The notes beneath the pieces are model-generated. The model made no database searches. It was not told where the DNA came from and saw only the letters and a list, made by a program, of their open reading frames with translations. Of a DNA stretch of 64,000 nucleotides, positions 1 through 10,740 are shown piece after piece; positions within the stretch are counted from its first letter, which is position 1; the number at the start of each line of letters is the position of its first letter. The position numbers and the translations under genes are program-made. The DNA lies in assembly GCA_029204225.1 (NCBI GenBank), contig CM055092.1, positions 14,124,059-14,188,058 of the forward strand, read 5' to 3'. This stretch comes from Diphasiastrum complanatum (taxonomy: Eukaryota > Streptophyta > Lycopodiopsida > Lycopodiales > Lycopodiaceae).

Positions 1-127
1 CCCTAGATTACTTGTGGATCCGTTTGTAACTTGGCATCTGAGCACTTTCCTGAGCAAATTTCTTTTTTTTTTCGAAGGGCACCCATCCATCATCGTGCAT
101 ATCTCCTTGCCCTCCCTCGCTTGGGCC

Positions 128-400
128 CCAGGCTCTATACGCCCCCCACCCCCCGATCCATAGCGGCCCATCCTGATTTCAGCGGCCCCCTGATCCATAG
201 CAGCCCACCCCGATTTCAGCGGCCCCTTGATCCTGCTCCATAGTGGCCCCTTGATCAATAGCCCCCCCCCCCGATTCATAGCGGCCCCCTAATCCTGCTC
301 CATCGCGCCCCCCCCTGATCAATAGCCCCCGCCCCCCCCCTTGATTCATAGCGTCCCCTTGATCCTGCTCCATAGCAGCCCCCTGATCCAAGTGGCCTGA
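128..400. repeat. C-rich degenerate minisatellite
   Basis: Irregular repeats built from 'tgatccatagcggcccc', 'gatttcagcggcccc' and 'tgatcctgctccatag' blocks run through the leader of the Gypsy A1 element. The units are imperfect and separated by runs of C. The second copy of the family (A2) does not carry it at the matching place, so it expanded in this copy or was lost from the other. Confidence 0.75.
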
Positions 401-1055
401 TCCGGCTCTTGCTACACAATACCTGCCACTAGTTGCTCTGGAGGCAAACTGCTCGTTGTTCCTGCTTGCAACCAAGAAACCGTTCCAGCTCGTTGCAGAG
501 TCACCAACAGACATCCTACTCGTTGCTCACGGGCCACTGCATATAGCTGAAGGCCACAGATGCGACTGACTGTGACTGTCACATTTGCCGATTCAAAACA
601 ATGGAAAAGTGATCTCTGATTCCATTGATGATTTCTTTGCATGCACACTTTTTTTTTTAACCACTGGATTCTTGCTTGCTGACCCGATATCTTATTCTCA
701 GATAATATTCTTGCAAGCTTGGTACATTATACAGGTGGCAGTGGGTCGATTGCATTCTATCTTTTCTGCAGATCACAACACCTTCACCATCCCTCGCTCT
801 CCCTATCGAGTGACTTTCAGAATAAGGAACGGTTCCTCGGTATTTTCGATCTGGGAACTTGGACTGGAGAAGCCGATTTCCCTTTTCCACTATCTTCTGC
901 TTCGTGACTACTTACCTCTATTACGAGTTCTTGTGCGAGTCGCTTACATGTTTTTTATGGCGTACCTGATGTGACGACTTATGTCCTCTCCTTCAATTCG
1001 TCCATTGGATTCCGTACGTCCCTCGCTCTTGCTCTAGTTTCATTTCTCTTTCAGT

Positions 1056-1634
1056 ATGTCGGAAGCTCATTCTCCGACCACGAGTGAACACCCTCAGGAT
1101 GCTTTGACAGATCATATTCGTCAGGCCATGGACGCTGCTATTTCTAGCCTCTCTTCTCATTTAGATACGGTCATGACCAATCTTGCCTCATTTCAGTCCC
1201 AGATTGATGCATTACAGCCCCATGGCCCTAGCAAGGCTCCTATGACGCCTATCCTCGGGACACCGTCGTCATCCAGTTATCCTGGTGGCCATCTTGGTGG
1301 ATCTCCCATTCCGGCTCCTCCACCTCCTGGATTTCACCCCTTTTCACGTACGACAGGTCCTGAGCCACACCTCGTGATTTCCGTGACCGGATACAACTTA
1401 CTACCTATTCTGGTTCCTCTGATGGGAATCTTCTTGGTTTGCTAAGCTTGACACTTATTTCCAAATCTACCCTAAAACTGACGTTCAGAAGATCCAATTA
1501 GCCGCCTTACATTTAGATGGTCGGGCTGCCACTTGGTGGCGGGTTTTTCGTTCTGATCCTGATCGGGAGGGGATGCATTTCTGTCCCTCTTTTCACCGTG
1601 ACCTTCGCCATGCTATGATTGATCCTCAGTGGCT
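1056..1634 (+). pseudogene. Gypsy A1 gag, frameshifted and truncated
   Basis: The first 110 or so residues parallel the gag of element A2 at 5129, including the shared motifs 'SQIDALQPHGP' and 'PPPGF'. Relative to A2, small deletions near 1375 and 1430 change the frame, so the capsid part (LDTYF, ALHLDGRAATWWR, IDPQW) is readable only in pieces in other frames. Homology ends at 'gattgatcctcagtggct'. The product would have been a retrotransposon capsid protein, but this copy cannot make one. Confidence 0.8.
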
Positions 1635-1769
1635 GAGAAAATATTTGAGGGGGAGTATCATTGTATCTTTCTATTGGGGATGCTCTATCACTTGCATATT
1701 TGATTGGGTTCATGGATGACATCCTATCTGATTGTAAATAGAACAAACCAGTAGTGTGGGAAAATATGT

Positions 1770-2388
1770 ACTCGTGATAAAAATCAGAAGGTGAGTACAT
1801 GGGCATGAAGCTGATGAGCGCAATTCAGTGAGGCACAGAAATTTTAGAGCTTCCGTCTCTATATAGAAAAGTAACTGAAAAGATATTTATTTACAAGATA
1901 TTTTCAAGTCTTTCAGGTCAATGCTTTTCTACCTAGTTAATTAATTACAGCCGCCTTGTAGTTGGTAACCGCTTTTTAAGTAATAAAGACTATGTACAAG
2001 TAGGTGAACTGCCATAAAGTCTTGGATCGACTTTTCCCTGATGACGAAGTCAAATTGTTCGGCCTAGTCAGATTGTTCGGCCTAGATTTGTTGGCTGCCT
2101 CAGATTTGTTGGTTGCCTCAGATTTGTCGGCTGCCTCAAATTTGCCGGCTGCCTCAGAGTCAGATTTGTTGGTTGCCTCAGATTTGTCGGCTGCCTCAGA
2201 GTCAGATTTGTTGGTTGCCTCAAATTTGTCGGCTGGGTCAGATTTGTCGGCCGGGTTAGATGTGTCGGCCGAATCAGATTTGTCGGTTGAGATAGATTTG
2301 TCGGCTTCTTCATATTTGTTGTTTGAGTCAGAATTTTTCAGGATGCTCATTACCAAATGGATTTGGTCCTAAGCATAGAAATCCAACA
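1770..2388 (-). repeat. Copia family C 3' LTR
   Basis: On the minus strand the LTR begins TGTTGGATTTC at 2388, directly after a polypurine tract (complement of 2389-2398). A 224-bp stretch (1796-2019) is nearly identical to 16453-16676 in the same orientation. That second copy sits next to a primer-binding site, so the two are the two LTRs of one element or one family. The left edge is uncertain: homology to the other LTR fades between 1770 and 1796. An 18-bp minisatellite lies inside this LTR. Confidence 0.7.
2050..2330. repeat. 18-bp minisatellite inside a Copia LTR
   Basis: About 14 units of an 18-bp repeat (consensus near 'cagatttgtcggctgcct'), interrupted twice by a 6-bp 'cagagt' spacer. 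As 18 is a multiple of three and the units lack stops in several frames, it yields long but spurious reading frames on both strands. The other family C LTR (16366-16676) breaks off just before the place where this repeat would begin. Confidence 0.9.
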
Positions 2389-2599
2389 TTCCCCCTTAAT
2401 GTGGATCTCAAAAAACTTTGATCTTCAGATTTAGCGTGTCGTTAAATTTGAGATGGTGCTCCTTTGATAGAGCTTTCGTGAAGTAATCTGCTGCCATAAG
2501 ATCTTCCTTGCAGTAAACCAATGACACTTCCTTGCTTTGCACTTTTTCTCTAAGGTAGTGATACCTGATTTCGATATGTTTGCTTCGAGAGTGAAATCT

Positions 2600-3993
2600 C
2601 GGATTTAGAGATAGTGCAATTGTGCTTTGATTGTCACAATAGATTGTCGTTGGGTGTGGCTGAGCAAGGTCGATATCTGTTTAGCCAAATTGCCTCCTTG
2701 GTAGCATTTGTGGCAGCTATGTATTCTGATTCGGTCGATAATAATGCTACTGAGCTCTGTTTTCGGCTGTTCCATGAGATTGGGCCTTGATTGTATAAGA
2801 ATAGAAATCCAGAAGCTGACCTTCTAGTGTTGATATCTCCTGCCCAATTTGCATCTGTGTATCCTTCGAGAATATTGGCAGGTTGGCTGCCTCCATAACA
2901 GATGCTAAGATGTTTTGTTGCTTGGACATACTTCATGACCTTTAAGAGAGCTTTTCAATGGGTTGAACCTGGATTCTCGTTAGGAACTGGCTAAGTGAAC
3001 TAATTGAGTATGCAAGGTCTGGTCAAGTGTAGGGCATTGCATACATCAGTGAGCTGATAATGGACTGAAATGGATATTGCTTCATTTCCTCCTTTTCTGC
3101 CTCAATTTGAGGGCATTGTTCCTTCGATAATTTCAGACCAGGGTCGAGTGGAAAGTAACCTGATTTGCAATTAGTCATTCCATATTTTTCCAGCACATTA
3201 GTGAGATATCGTTGTTGACTGATATAAATCTATCTGCTGGATCGATTTCGATGAATCTGGATTCCAAGGCAGTAATCGGCTGGACCCATATCAGTCATCT
3301 TGTACTCCTGTGCTAGCATGCATTTCGTATCCTTCAATAAATTTAGATTGTTACTAAAAAGTAATGTATCATCCACATAAAGAGTGATGATTATGAAGGA
3401 AGGAAAAACACACTTAAAGTAAACATTCGAGTCTGCCGAGTTTGGAATAAAACCATTCTCGATTAGAAATGCATTGATTTTCTGAAACCAGGCTCTTGGT
3501 GATTGTTTCAGACCATACAGATGTATTCCATTGACCTTGCAGAAGTCCTTGAATTCGGTGAAGATGAATTCTCCCCCTCCATCAGTACGTAGAGCCTTGA
3601 TTTTTCTCTGGGTCTAATTTTCAGCAGACGCCTTGAACTGCTTGAAGAACTTGAAAGCTTCGGATTTGTTCTTCAGACAATAAGTAGCAGTCCTTCGAGA
3701 GCAGTCATCAATGAATGTTAGGAAATAGAGGGCTCCCCCTGTGGAAGCAATCTGCATAGGGCCACAAATGTTGCTATGTACAAGATCAAGCAAACCTTTG
3801 GAAGTATGAACTGAATCAGAAATAAAAGGACTTCTAGCATGCTTGCTGATAATACAGCTTTCACATGGAGAAGTTGGTTTGCTGACAGAAGGAAGATCTT
3901 GCACTAGATTTTGAGTCGACATTTGCTAAATACTATTAAAGTTTAGATGGCCTAATCTAAAATGCCAAAGCATATCAGTCGATTCAGAAGTGG
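2600..3993 (-). pseudogene. Copia C1 pol: integrase fused to reverse transcriptase and RNase H
   Basis: Minus-strand order: GAG-pre-integrase (LWHFRLGHLNF, about 3990-3930), zinc-binding and integrase core (LVHSNICGPM, FIDDCSRR, LRTDGGGEF; 3922-3560), then directly the second half of reverse transcriptase (YGLKQSPRAWFQ, YVDDT; 3540-2950) and RNase H (GYTDANWAGD, STESEYIA; 2936-2634). The integrase C-terminus and the N-terminal half of RT are missing, so an internal deletion of roughly 1 kb joined the two near 3535-3550. Several stops are also present, for example at 'NFNSI*' and after 'KASAEN'. The family matches the copy at 56335-58375. Confidence 0.85.
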
Positions 3994-4267
3994 ATGAATG
4001 AAGAGCTTGAGTTATGGACTCGGCTCATTACATTCGCCACGTCCATTTACATTTACAGTTACTTTACTTCATGCATAAGCAGGCCTTGGGCCCTTTTTTA
4101 TTCATTAGTGACATTCAGACTATATGGTTGGCCTTTGGCCTTATTATTCATTATTAGGCCATTTGGACATATTACTGGAGAGTGGGGGCCTTCTTGGAGG
4201 GCGCACTATTATCCCTCCCAGTTGGGCCCTAGCCATTGGAAGCTTCCTTTTAGGGCTTCATCTTGGC

Positions 4268-4274
4268 TATAAGT
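4268..4274 (+). promoter_or_regulatory. Putative TATA box of the Gypsy A2 LTR
   Basis: TATAAGT in the context 'ggctataagtagggaaac', about 190 bp upstream of the primer site and on the same strand as gag-pol. The position fits the U3/R boundary of an LTR. Activity is unknown. Confidence 0.45.
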
Positions 4275-4361
4275 AGGGAAACTGTGTCATTTGTCATTCA
4301 GCTGATGATATTGATCTCTCTCTTTAGCCTCCTTAATCTCTCTCTTTCCTGCTTTCTAGGG

Positions 4362-4423
4362 TTAAGTCTTGCTTATGTGCTGCTTTCATAGCTTAAGTCT
4401 TGCTTATGTGATGCTTTCATAGC
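4362..4423 (+). repeat. 31-bp tandem duplication in the LTR
   Basis: Two copies of a 31-bp unit ('ttaagtcttgcttatgtg...'), 4362-4392 and 4393-4423, differing at one base (c/a). They lie downstream of the TATA box, so they would be in the transcript leader. Confidence 0.85.
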
Positions 4424-4457
4424 TTAGCTCTAGATCAGCTGTGGCTCTATTCGTAAC

Positions 4458-4470
4458 TTGGTTTCAGAAC
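4458..4470 (+). other. Gypsy A2 primer-binding site (degenerate)
   Basis: 'ttggtttcagaac' resembles the initiator-Met tRNA site TTGGTATCAGAGC with two changes and directly follows the LTR end. The equivalent site of A1, near 34-46, is also degenerate. Confidence 0.5.
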
Positions 4471-5128
4471 GCTTTTCTGAGCACAATCTGGAATTTTTTT
4501 CTTTGCTGCCTTGCCTTGCTCCTCCATCGTTGTTCCTACAGCTCCATTGTCGTTTTGACAGCCTTGTTCCATCGTTGCTCCTTCCACTCCTTCCTGCCCA
4601 GCGCTCCCCCTGTTTTGTCCCCTCTTTTCTTTGCTGCCCAGCACTCCTCCTCTTCCTTTCCATCGTTGTCCCTGCCTTCCAACCTGTCACTTTCGTCTGA
4701 TATTTTTGCAGTTTGCAGCCACACTTATTTCCCTGACTGTCCAGCGCCCATCCTCATCCAAAAACTACCCAATTCCGACATCATTTGCTATTCCAAACAG
4801 CTAAAATTCTTCAACCTGTAAATCGCTGCCTCAGCACTCCCAACTTGTCACTTTTGCCTATTTTTTTCTCCATTTCCAACCATCTTTTACAGCTTATCAA
4901 AAGGCAGTCACGCACTCATTCTCCACCACATTTACAGGAATTCTGACTCCGTTTAACCTTTCAAATTCACATTTTATCCCTGGCTGTCCAGCGCATTTTT
5001 ACAGCTTCTCCATTGTTCATAGCTGCCTTTTTTTTTCAGTTGTGATAATACTGGTTGTAATAGGCTAATTTGGGGTGATGACAAGAGTCCGCTCCCTCAA
5101 GTTTTCGTCTATTCCTTCCACTATCATT

Positions 5129-6625
5129 ATGGCACATTCACCTACCCTGAGTGAGACTACTCAGGAAACCTTATCCGATCAGTTTCATCCCATGGATGAG
5201 ACCCTTTCTGGCCTCGTTCTTCGCTTCGATTCAGTTATGACCGGCTTTGCCACTATGCAGTCACAGATTGATTCTTTACAGCCTCATGGTCCTGGTAAAG
5301 CTCCTGTTTTTCCTACATTTGGGACTCCCCCTCCATGTCGATTTCCATCTTCTTCTGCTAGTCAGCCTGGTGGTGGACCGTTCATTCCATCTAACCCACC
5401 TCCTGGTTTCTTTCCTCGTCCCCCCCTTCCTGAGCCACACTTTGCTCGAGACTTTCGTGATAGGGTACAGCTTGCTACCTATTCCGGTTCCTCTGACGGG
5501 AACTTATTAGAGAATTGGTTTGCTAAGCTTGACACATATTTTCAGATTTACCCTAAGACTGATCCTCAGAAGATCCAGTTGGCTGCTTTACATTTAGATG
5601 GACGTGCCGCCACGTGGTGGCGAGTTTATAGAGTTGATCCTGATCGGGAAGGGCTCCATGTATGGCATACTTTTCGCCGTGACCTCCGCCATGCTATGAT
5701 TGATCCTCAGTGGCTTGACCGCCAACGTGATACATTCCGTAGTCTCACTCAGACCAGTGATCTTGCTTCTTATACAGATCAGTTTATGGAGCTTTCTTAT
5801 CTTTTCACAGATCTACAGCCCACTGAGCTTATTTCTCGTTACATTGCTGGGCTTCGTGGTGCTTTACGTTATGATGTTTCTTCCTTCCGTCCTACCACAC
5901 TTGTTGAGGCGATGTCTCTTGCCAGTACTTTACAGCATAAGTACTCTGACACCCTTCCTTCCCGCTTCTCCCGACCCCGTCCTTCTGCTTCATCTTTTCC
6001 CGCTACGTCCACCCCTACACCGGCCCCTTCTGTTCCAGCTCTCTCCATTGCCCCTTCGCCTCCTCGTCCTCCGACTCCTTGACCTGCTTTTGTCCGACGT
6101 TACACGTCTGCAGAGTTCGCTGATCTTCAGCAGAAGCGTCTTTGCTTTCGTTGTAAGAGTCCTGACCATCTTGCCCGTGATTGCCGCCAGCCTCTCCCTA
6201 CTACTACTGCTGTTTTTTACCATGAGGGCACTACTCCAGATGATTCCTATATCTACATTCATATTTCTGATGAGCCAGACTTATCCTCTAAGCCTTCCCC
6301 TGATTTACTTCCTGCTGCTTGCCATGCTCAGCTTGCCTATGCTACTTGGACAGGGCGTCCTGGTCCTCGCTCCATTCGGTTACGTGTGCGTATTACAGGT
6401 CGTGAGTATATTGCTTTAGTTGATACTGGTAGCACTCATTCTTTTATTAGCAGTTATATTACTAGTCGGATCCGTGCTTCACCTGTTCCTGCTTCCCAGC
6501 CTCTCACAGTTGAGGTTGCCAGTTCTCATTCTTTTCCTAGTTCTCAGATGTTTCAGCGTTTACCATACCGCATTGGAGATTTCTGGACAGGCAGATCTTT
6601 ACATTATCCCTATGGAGCGTTATGA
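5129..6625 (+). pseudogene. Gypsy A2 gag and protease, with premature stop and frameshift
   Basis: Gag start is taken at 5129 by alignment with A1; an upstream ATG at 5075 is in frame. Capsid motifs (NLLENWFAKLDTYF, LHLDGRAATWWRVY, AMIDPQWL) are followed by a proline-rich tail, then a TGA at 6080-6082. The same frame continues uninterrupted to a CCHC zinc knuckle (CFRCKSPDHLARDC, about 6140) and an aspartic protease (VDTGSTHSFI, about 6420). One base appears to be missing near 6585 ('GDF' to 'SGQADLY'), which shifts the frame into RT. The TGA is one C-to-T change from CGA. The product would be virus-like particle protein plus protease. Confidence 0.85.
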
Positions 6626-7823
6626 TCTTATCCTTGGTGCTGATTGGTTTGCATCTCTTGGAGCCGTTACACTGGACTTGACACAACAGACATTGACATT
6701 TGTACATGATGCAGTTACACACTCACTTGTTGGCATTGATTCTCAGGGAGACTTCCAGTTGATTACTGGGAAGCAGTTTATTCGCAGCCTGCCGAAGGCT
6801 CATTGTGTTGCCTTATTATGTGTTCAGCGGGCAGTACCAGTTCCTCCAGTTTCTACACCAGCAGCTGTTCCTCAGGTGATTTCTGACTTATTAAATCAGT
6901 ATGCTTTTGTCTTTTCAAAACCTACGATGCTACCACCATTACGTGACGTGAACCATCATATTGACTTGCGTAATGGTTTTGCTCCTCCTTCCCGTCCCCC
7001 TTATCGTATGTCTCGATCTGAGCGTGATGAGCTTGAGCTCCATATTACTGCTTTGTTAGATCAGGGTCTCATTGTTCCTAGTCACAGCCCTTTTGGTGCT
7101 CCTGTTCTCCTTATTAATAAGAAAGATGGTACCAAACGCCTTTGTATTGATTACCGTGCTTTAAATAAGTTAACTATTCGTAATCAGTACCCTATTCCAC
7201 ACATGGATGACCTCTTTGACCAGCTCGGTACCTCTAAAAACTTTTCCAAGATAGACCTTCGTTCTGGATATTACCAAATCAGGATGCACCCTTCTGACGA
7301 ACATAAGACTGCTTTCCGTACTCATCTTGGTTTATATGAATTTCGTGTGCTTCCTTTTGGTGTTACTAATGGCCCTCCTACGTTCCAGAATGTGATGAAT
7401 AACGTCTTGCGTCCGCTTCTTGGTCATTGTGTCTTGGTTTATTTTGATGATATTCTTATTTTTAGTCAGTCTCTTGCTGAGCATGTTAACCATCTTTCCT
7501 CTGTCTTTCAGTTAATTGTACACCACCAGTTATTTGCTAAGTTGTCTAAATGTGCTTTTGTTGTTTCTGAGATTGAGTTTCTTGGTTTTCTTATTTGAAA
7601 TGGTCACATTCGTCTGGACCCTCATAAGGTTCAGGCCATCCAGGATTGGCCTATACCTACTGATATTCATCATGTTCGTATGTTTCTTGGGTTAGCCACT
7701 CACCTTCGTCGTCCGGTTTCTCATTTTGCCACTATCTCAGCTCCTCTTCATGCACTTTTGAAGAAGTCTAGTACTTTTCTTTGGACTCCTGATTGTCAGA
7801 CAGCATTTGATACTCTTCGTCGT
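6586..7823 (+). pseudogene. Gypsy A2 reverse transcriptase, 5' segment
   Basis: This continues the protease tail (YDLILGADWFASLG) into [54 protein letters not shown] and the catalytic YFDDILIFS. A TGA at 7596-7598 interrupts the frame in 'FLGFLI*NGHIRLDP', where related elements have a sense codon. The frame then runs open to 7823, where Gypsy B begins. RNase H resumes at 14222. Confidence 0.9.
7819..7823 (+). other. Target-site duplication of Gypsy B (left copy)
   Basis: GTCGT directly before the TG of the left LTR. An identical GTCGT follows the CA of the right LTR at 14217-14221. Five base pairs is the usual length for LTR retrotransposon integration. Confidence 0.95.
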
Positions 7824-8181
7824 TGTAATAGATCCTAACACCACAATAGGGCAAACACTAACTGATCCACCCAACCTTGCCTACTCCCTGATATAGAGTA
7901 AGCCCCTCCTAGCCCAGTGTGAGGACTGGTAGCATGCTACTGCCAAGTGTCGGCCACGTGGCACTGATGTGGCCGACTGCACGTCGGGACCCAACTGGGG
8001 GCCCTATCCTGCTGACAGGGTCCCTAGACTGTGTTAGGCTCGCCATGGCTATGGATCGTGCTGGGGCACACTACTCACACTGTCTTGCCATGTTGGTCAT
8101 GTACGCTGGACACGACCCTGACTGTGGTATCTGACCTATCTGTGTTCTCTAGGGTTCGGCACTGGTTACGAGCTCGTAACA
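7824..8181 (-). repeat. Gypsy B 3' LTR
   Basis: 358 bp, TG...CA, lying at the downstream end of the minus-strand element. It differs from the other LTR at six positions by eye. A weak terminal inverted symmetry (TGTAA...TTACA-like ends) is visible. Confidence 0.95.
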
Positions 8182-8195
8182 CTCCCTCCCCCTTA
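8182..8195 (-). other. Gypsy B polypurine tract
   Basis: The complement of 'ctccctcccccttaag' gives a purine run of AAGGGGGAGGGAG directly before the 3' LTR on the minus strand, the expected plus-strand primer for reverse transcription. Confidence 0.85.
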
Positions 8196-9775
8196 AGAAC
8201 CGTCTTGGTCCTCTACGACAAAGTCTGGAAAAATCTTGCGAAGGACGCTGCCTCTTTCCCAAGTGGCATTCTCAACAGGCTGATCATTCCACTTAACCAG
8301 ATATTCTCGGTATAGAGTATGACGAGTCTGCGTCTCTCTACTATCAAGAATCTCCTCTGGTTCATGTGGAGGTTGTTGAGGATCCAATGGGAGAACTAGA
8401 ACACTATCCCCTACCAGATTATCTGATCTGGTTAAGGCTTTTCGTAACTGACTTACATAAAAGACTGGAAAAACCTTACTGTTGTGTGGGAGTTCTAGTT
8501 CATAGGTGACCTCGCCTAGTCTCCTACTGATGGTAAAGAGACCACAATACCTTGGAGACAACTTAACACACACTCCTGATTTGAGGGTTTTAGAGTCAAC
8601 TGGGACTCTCAAGTAGACTTTCTCACCAGTGGAGAACTGCACATCCCGTCTGTGTGGATCTGCATAATGTCTGGCTCGATCCTGGGACTGTCTAATGCTA
8701 CGCTTAGCATGTTCTATCATCTGGTTTAGGTCCTCTAAAAAGTTTCTGGCTGCTTCAACTTTTTCTTGTTTAAACCCTACAGCTGTGGGTGAGCGTGGCT
8801 GAAAACCGTACATTAGCATAAATGGGCTGTATCCCGTAGCTGAATGTTTGGTACTGTTGTAAGCAAACTCTAATATCGAGAGATACTCCTCCCAATTAGT
8901 CTGCTTCTTGCTGACGTATGCACGAAGCATATCCTCCAGCACTTGATTTACCCTTTCTGTTTGACCGTCTGTCTGTGGATGGTCGGTGGTACTCATATTA
9001 AGTTTAGTATGGAGATGATGGAATACTGCCCTCCAAAAATTTCCAATAAACTTACTGTCCCGGTCGCTGACTATGCCGGAAGGTAGACCGTACAATTTAA
9101 ATAGCCCGTCTACAAACAACCTCGCTAACTCTGGAGCTCTAACGGTTGTTTTGGTCGGAATAAAATGAGCCATTTTGGTCAGACGGTCAACTATGACCCA
9201 TATAGCGTCATTACCCTTTTGGGTTTTAGGCAGGCCTACTATAAAATCCATGGAGATACTCTCCCATTTACCAGCTGGTATTTCTAAGGGATGCAACAAC
9301 CCTCCTGCCTTTAAACGCTCTGCTTTATTTACTTGACACTTCTGGCAACTGGTTACATACTGTTGGACGTCCTTTTTCATACTGGGCCAGAAAAATTGCC
9401 TACGAAGAAGCTCATAGGTCTTCTGTATGCCTGGGTGTCCCGCGCTAGGATTGTCATGACATTCATATAGGACCTGCTGCCTATAATCCTCTGAATTGGG
9501 GACACATACTCTATCTCTATAGAGCAAGTACTCATCCTGAATGGAATACTGTTTCCATTTGAATCCTTGAGTCAACTGACCCTCAACCACTGGGGTTTGC
9601 TTGGGTAATACAGGCTCAGAATCCTCAACGTCATCTGACGACGTATACTCGGACTCATCATCATCCTCAACGGAAGCTGCCGTATTCTTGGATGAACTGG
9701 CACCAGCCCGGGAACTGGTTCTGGAGTCTGTAACTGTCTGTTCTGGACTGAGTTCCAGATAATAGAGAAGAATGC
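8193..9775 (-). pseudogene. Gypsy B integrase with chromodomain
   Basis: A long open frame. The ATG-like start usually picked is near 9590, but the same frame reads open back to about 9775 through an acidic Ser-rich linker ([14 protein letters not shown]), so that linker belongs to it. Domains: HHCC zinc finger (HPGIQKTYELL...CQKC), DDE core (SMDFIVGLP, VSDRDSKF, QVLEDMLRAY), C-terminal domain (LSPRYCGLFTISRR), then a chromodomain-like stretch (REYLVKWNDQPVENATWE). It would insert cDNA into chromatin. Its frame is separated from RNase H by a frameshift near 9776, hence the pseudogene label, although the segment itself is intact. Confidence 0.9.
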
Positions 9776-10740
9776 ATCATGCTGGCATTTCCCTCTCAAG
9801 GACTCGAGTAACTCATTACGAATCTGAGTAAAACTCAGCTCGTTTATCATAGGCATTCTGCTAAGGGCATCTGCTACTGTATTGAATTTTCCACGCCTAT
9901 ATCTGATAGACATGTCAAACTCTTGCATCAACTCTGCCCAACGAGCTTTCCGAACTCTAAGCTCAGGTTGATTGCAAAGGTATCTGAGACTCTCATGGTC
10001 TGTCAGGACCTCAAAGTTGGCACCATACAAATAATGCCTCCAAGTCTTAAGGGCATGGACTATAGAAAAGAGTTCCTTTTCATAGGCACTGTACCTAGTC
10101 TGAGCTGGCTCGAGTTTTTTACTCTCGAACGCAACTGGTCGTCCACCCTGAGTTAGCACAGCACCTACTGCAAAGTCGCTAGCATCTGTTTCGACCACAA
10201 ATGGCTGATTAGGGTCGACGACTTTTAAAACTGGTGCTGTAGCTAAGGCTGTTTTGAGAGCATCAAAGCTCTCCTGCTGCGCGGACTCCCAAATGAACTC
10301 CTTTCCCTTCCCCTTAAGGAGATTTGTCATAGGGTCTGCTATCTGAGCATATTCCTTAACAAATCGTCTGTAATATCCCGCCAGACCAAGAAAGATCTGA
10401 AGTTCCAAAATATTCTGAGGTCTCAGCCAACTGAGTATGGCTTTAACCTTATTTGGGTCCATCTTAATCCCATCTGAAGAGATAATGTGACCCAAATATG
10501 CTACTTCCTCAACGAAGAATTCACACTTGGATTGTTTAGCATAGAGTTTATGCTTTCCGAGCAGTCGAAACACCTTTCTGAGGTGCTTTAGATGCTCCTT
10601 CCTCGTTTTGCTGTAGACGAGGATGTCATCTAAAAGTACGACTACAAACTTACCCAAGTATGGTCTGAGGACACTGTTCATCAAGGTCATAAAGGTAGCT
10701 GGAGCATTTGTGAGCCCAAATGGCATCACCTTAAGCATTT
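9776..10740 (-). pseudogene. Gypsy B reverse transcriptase 3' half and RNase H
   Basis: It starts after a small deletion and reads [13 protein letters not shown], then the RT active site with LLDDILVYS, the connection domain ([11 protein letters not shown]), and RNase H ([49 protein letters not shown]). After 'KCQHDAFF' the natural frame moves by one base near 9776. Beyond that point this frame gives a spurious basic tail, whereas the other frame gives an acidic linker into integrase. Confidence 0.9.

Larger units (their letters stand above)
1..1634 (+). mobile_element. Gypsy element A1, 5' part only
   Basis: The window opens in the end of an LTR. The bases at about 20-45 match the LTR-end/primer-site region of a second family member at 4440-4475 (both have 'gtaacttgg' followed by a degenerate 'tcagag' motif). 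A roughly 1-kb leader follows, then a gag that starts at 1056. Homology to the second copy stops abruptly at about 1634, in the middle of gag. Bases 401-1055 are leader; I see no gene there. The rest of the element is missing, so this is a dead remnant. Confidence 0.75.
3994..4457 (+). repeat. Gypsy A2 5' LTR with TATA box
   Basis: This lies between the end of Copia C1 coding sequence and the A2 primer site. A TATAAGT box at 4268-4274 follows a T-rich segment and precedes CT-rich sequence, as expected for an LTR promoter. The exact left edge is not certain because no second LTR of this copy is present. The right end matches the fragment at the very start of the window. Confidence 0.6.

Noticed and set aside
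179-514. Gly-rich minus-strand frame of 111 codons
   Set aside because: It lies on the C-rich minisatellite of the Gypsy A1 leader and resembles no protein.
1976-2372. Frames of 80-126 codons on both strands with hexapeptide repeats
   Set aside because: They follow from the 18-bp minisatellite in an LTR, whose length is a multiple of three and lacks stops.
5700-6419. 239-codon hydrophobic frame overlapping Gypsy A2 gag
   Set aside because: It is the +1 shadow of a gag frame that carries capsid and zinc-knuckle motifs.
7824-8181. Plus-strand frames of 70-94 codons within the LTR copies
   Set aside because: The same frames recur in both LTRs of Gypsy B and are non-coding LTR sequence.
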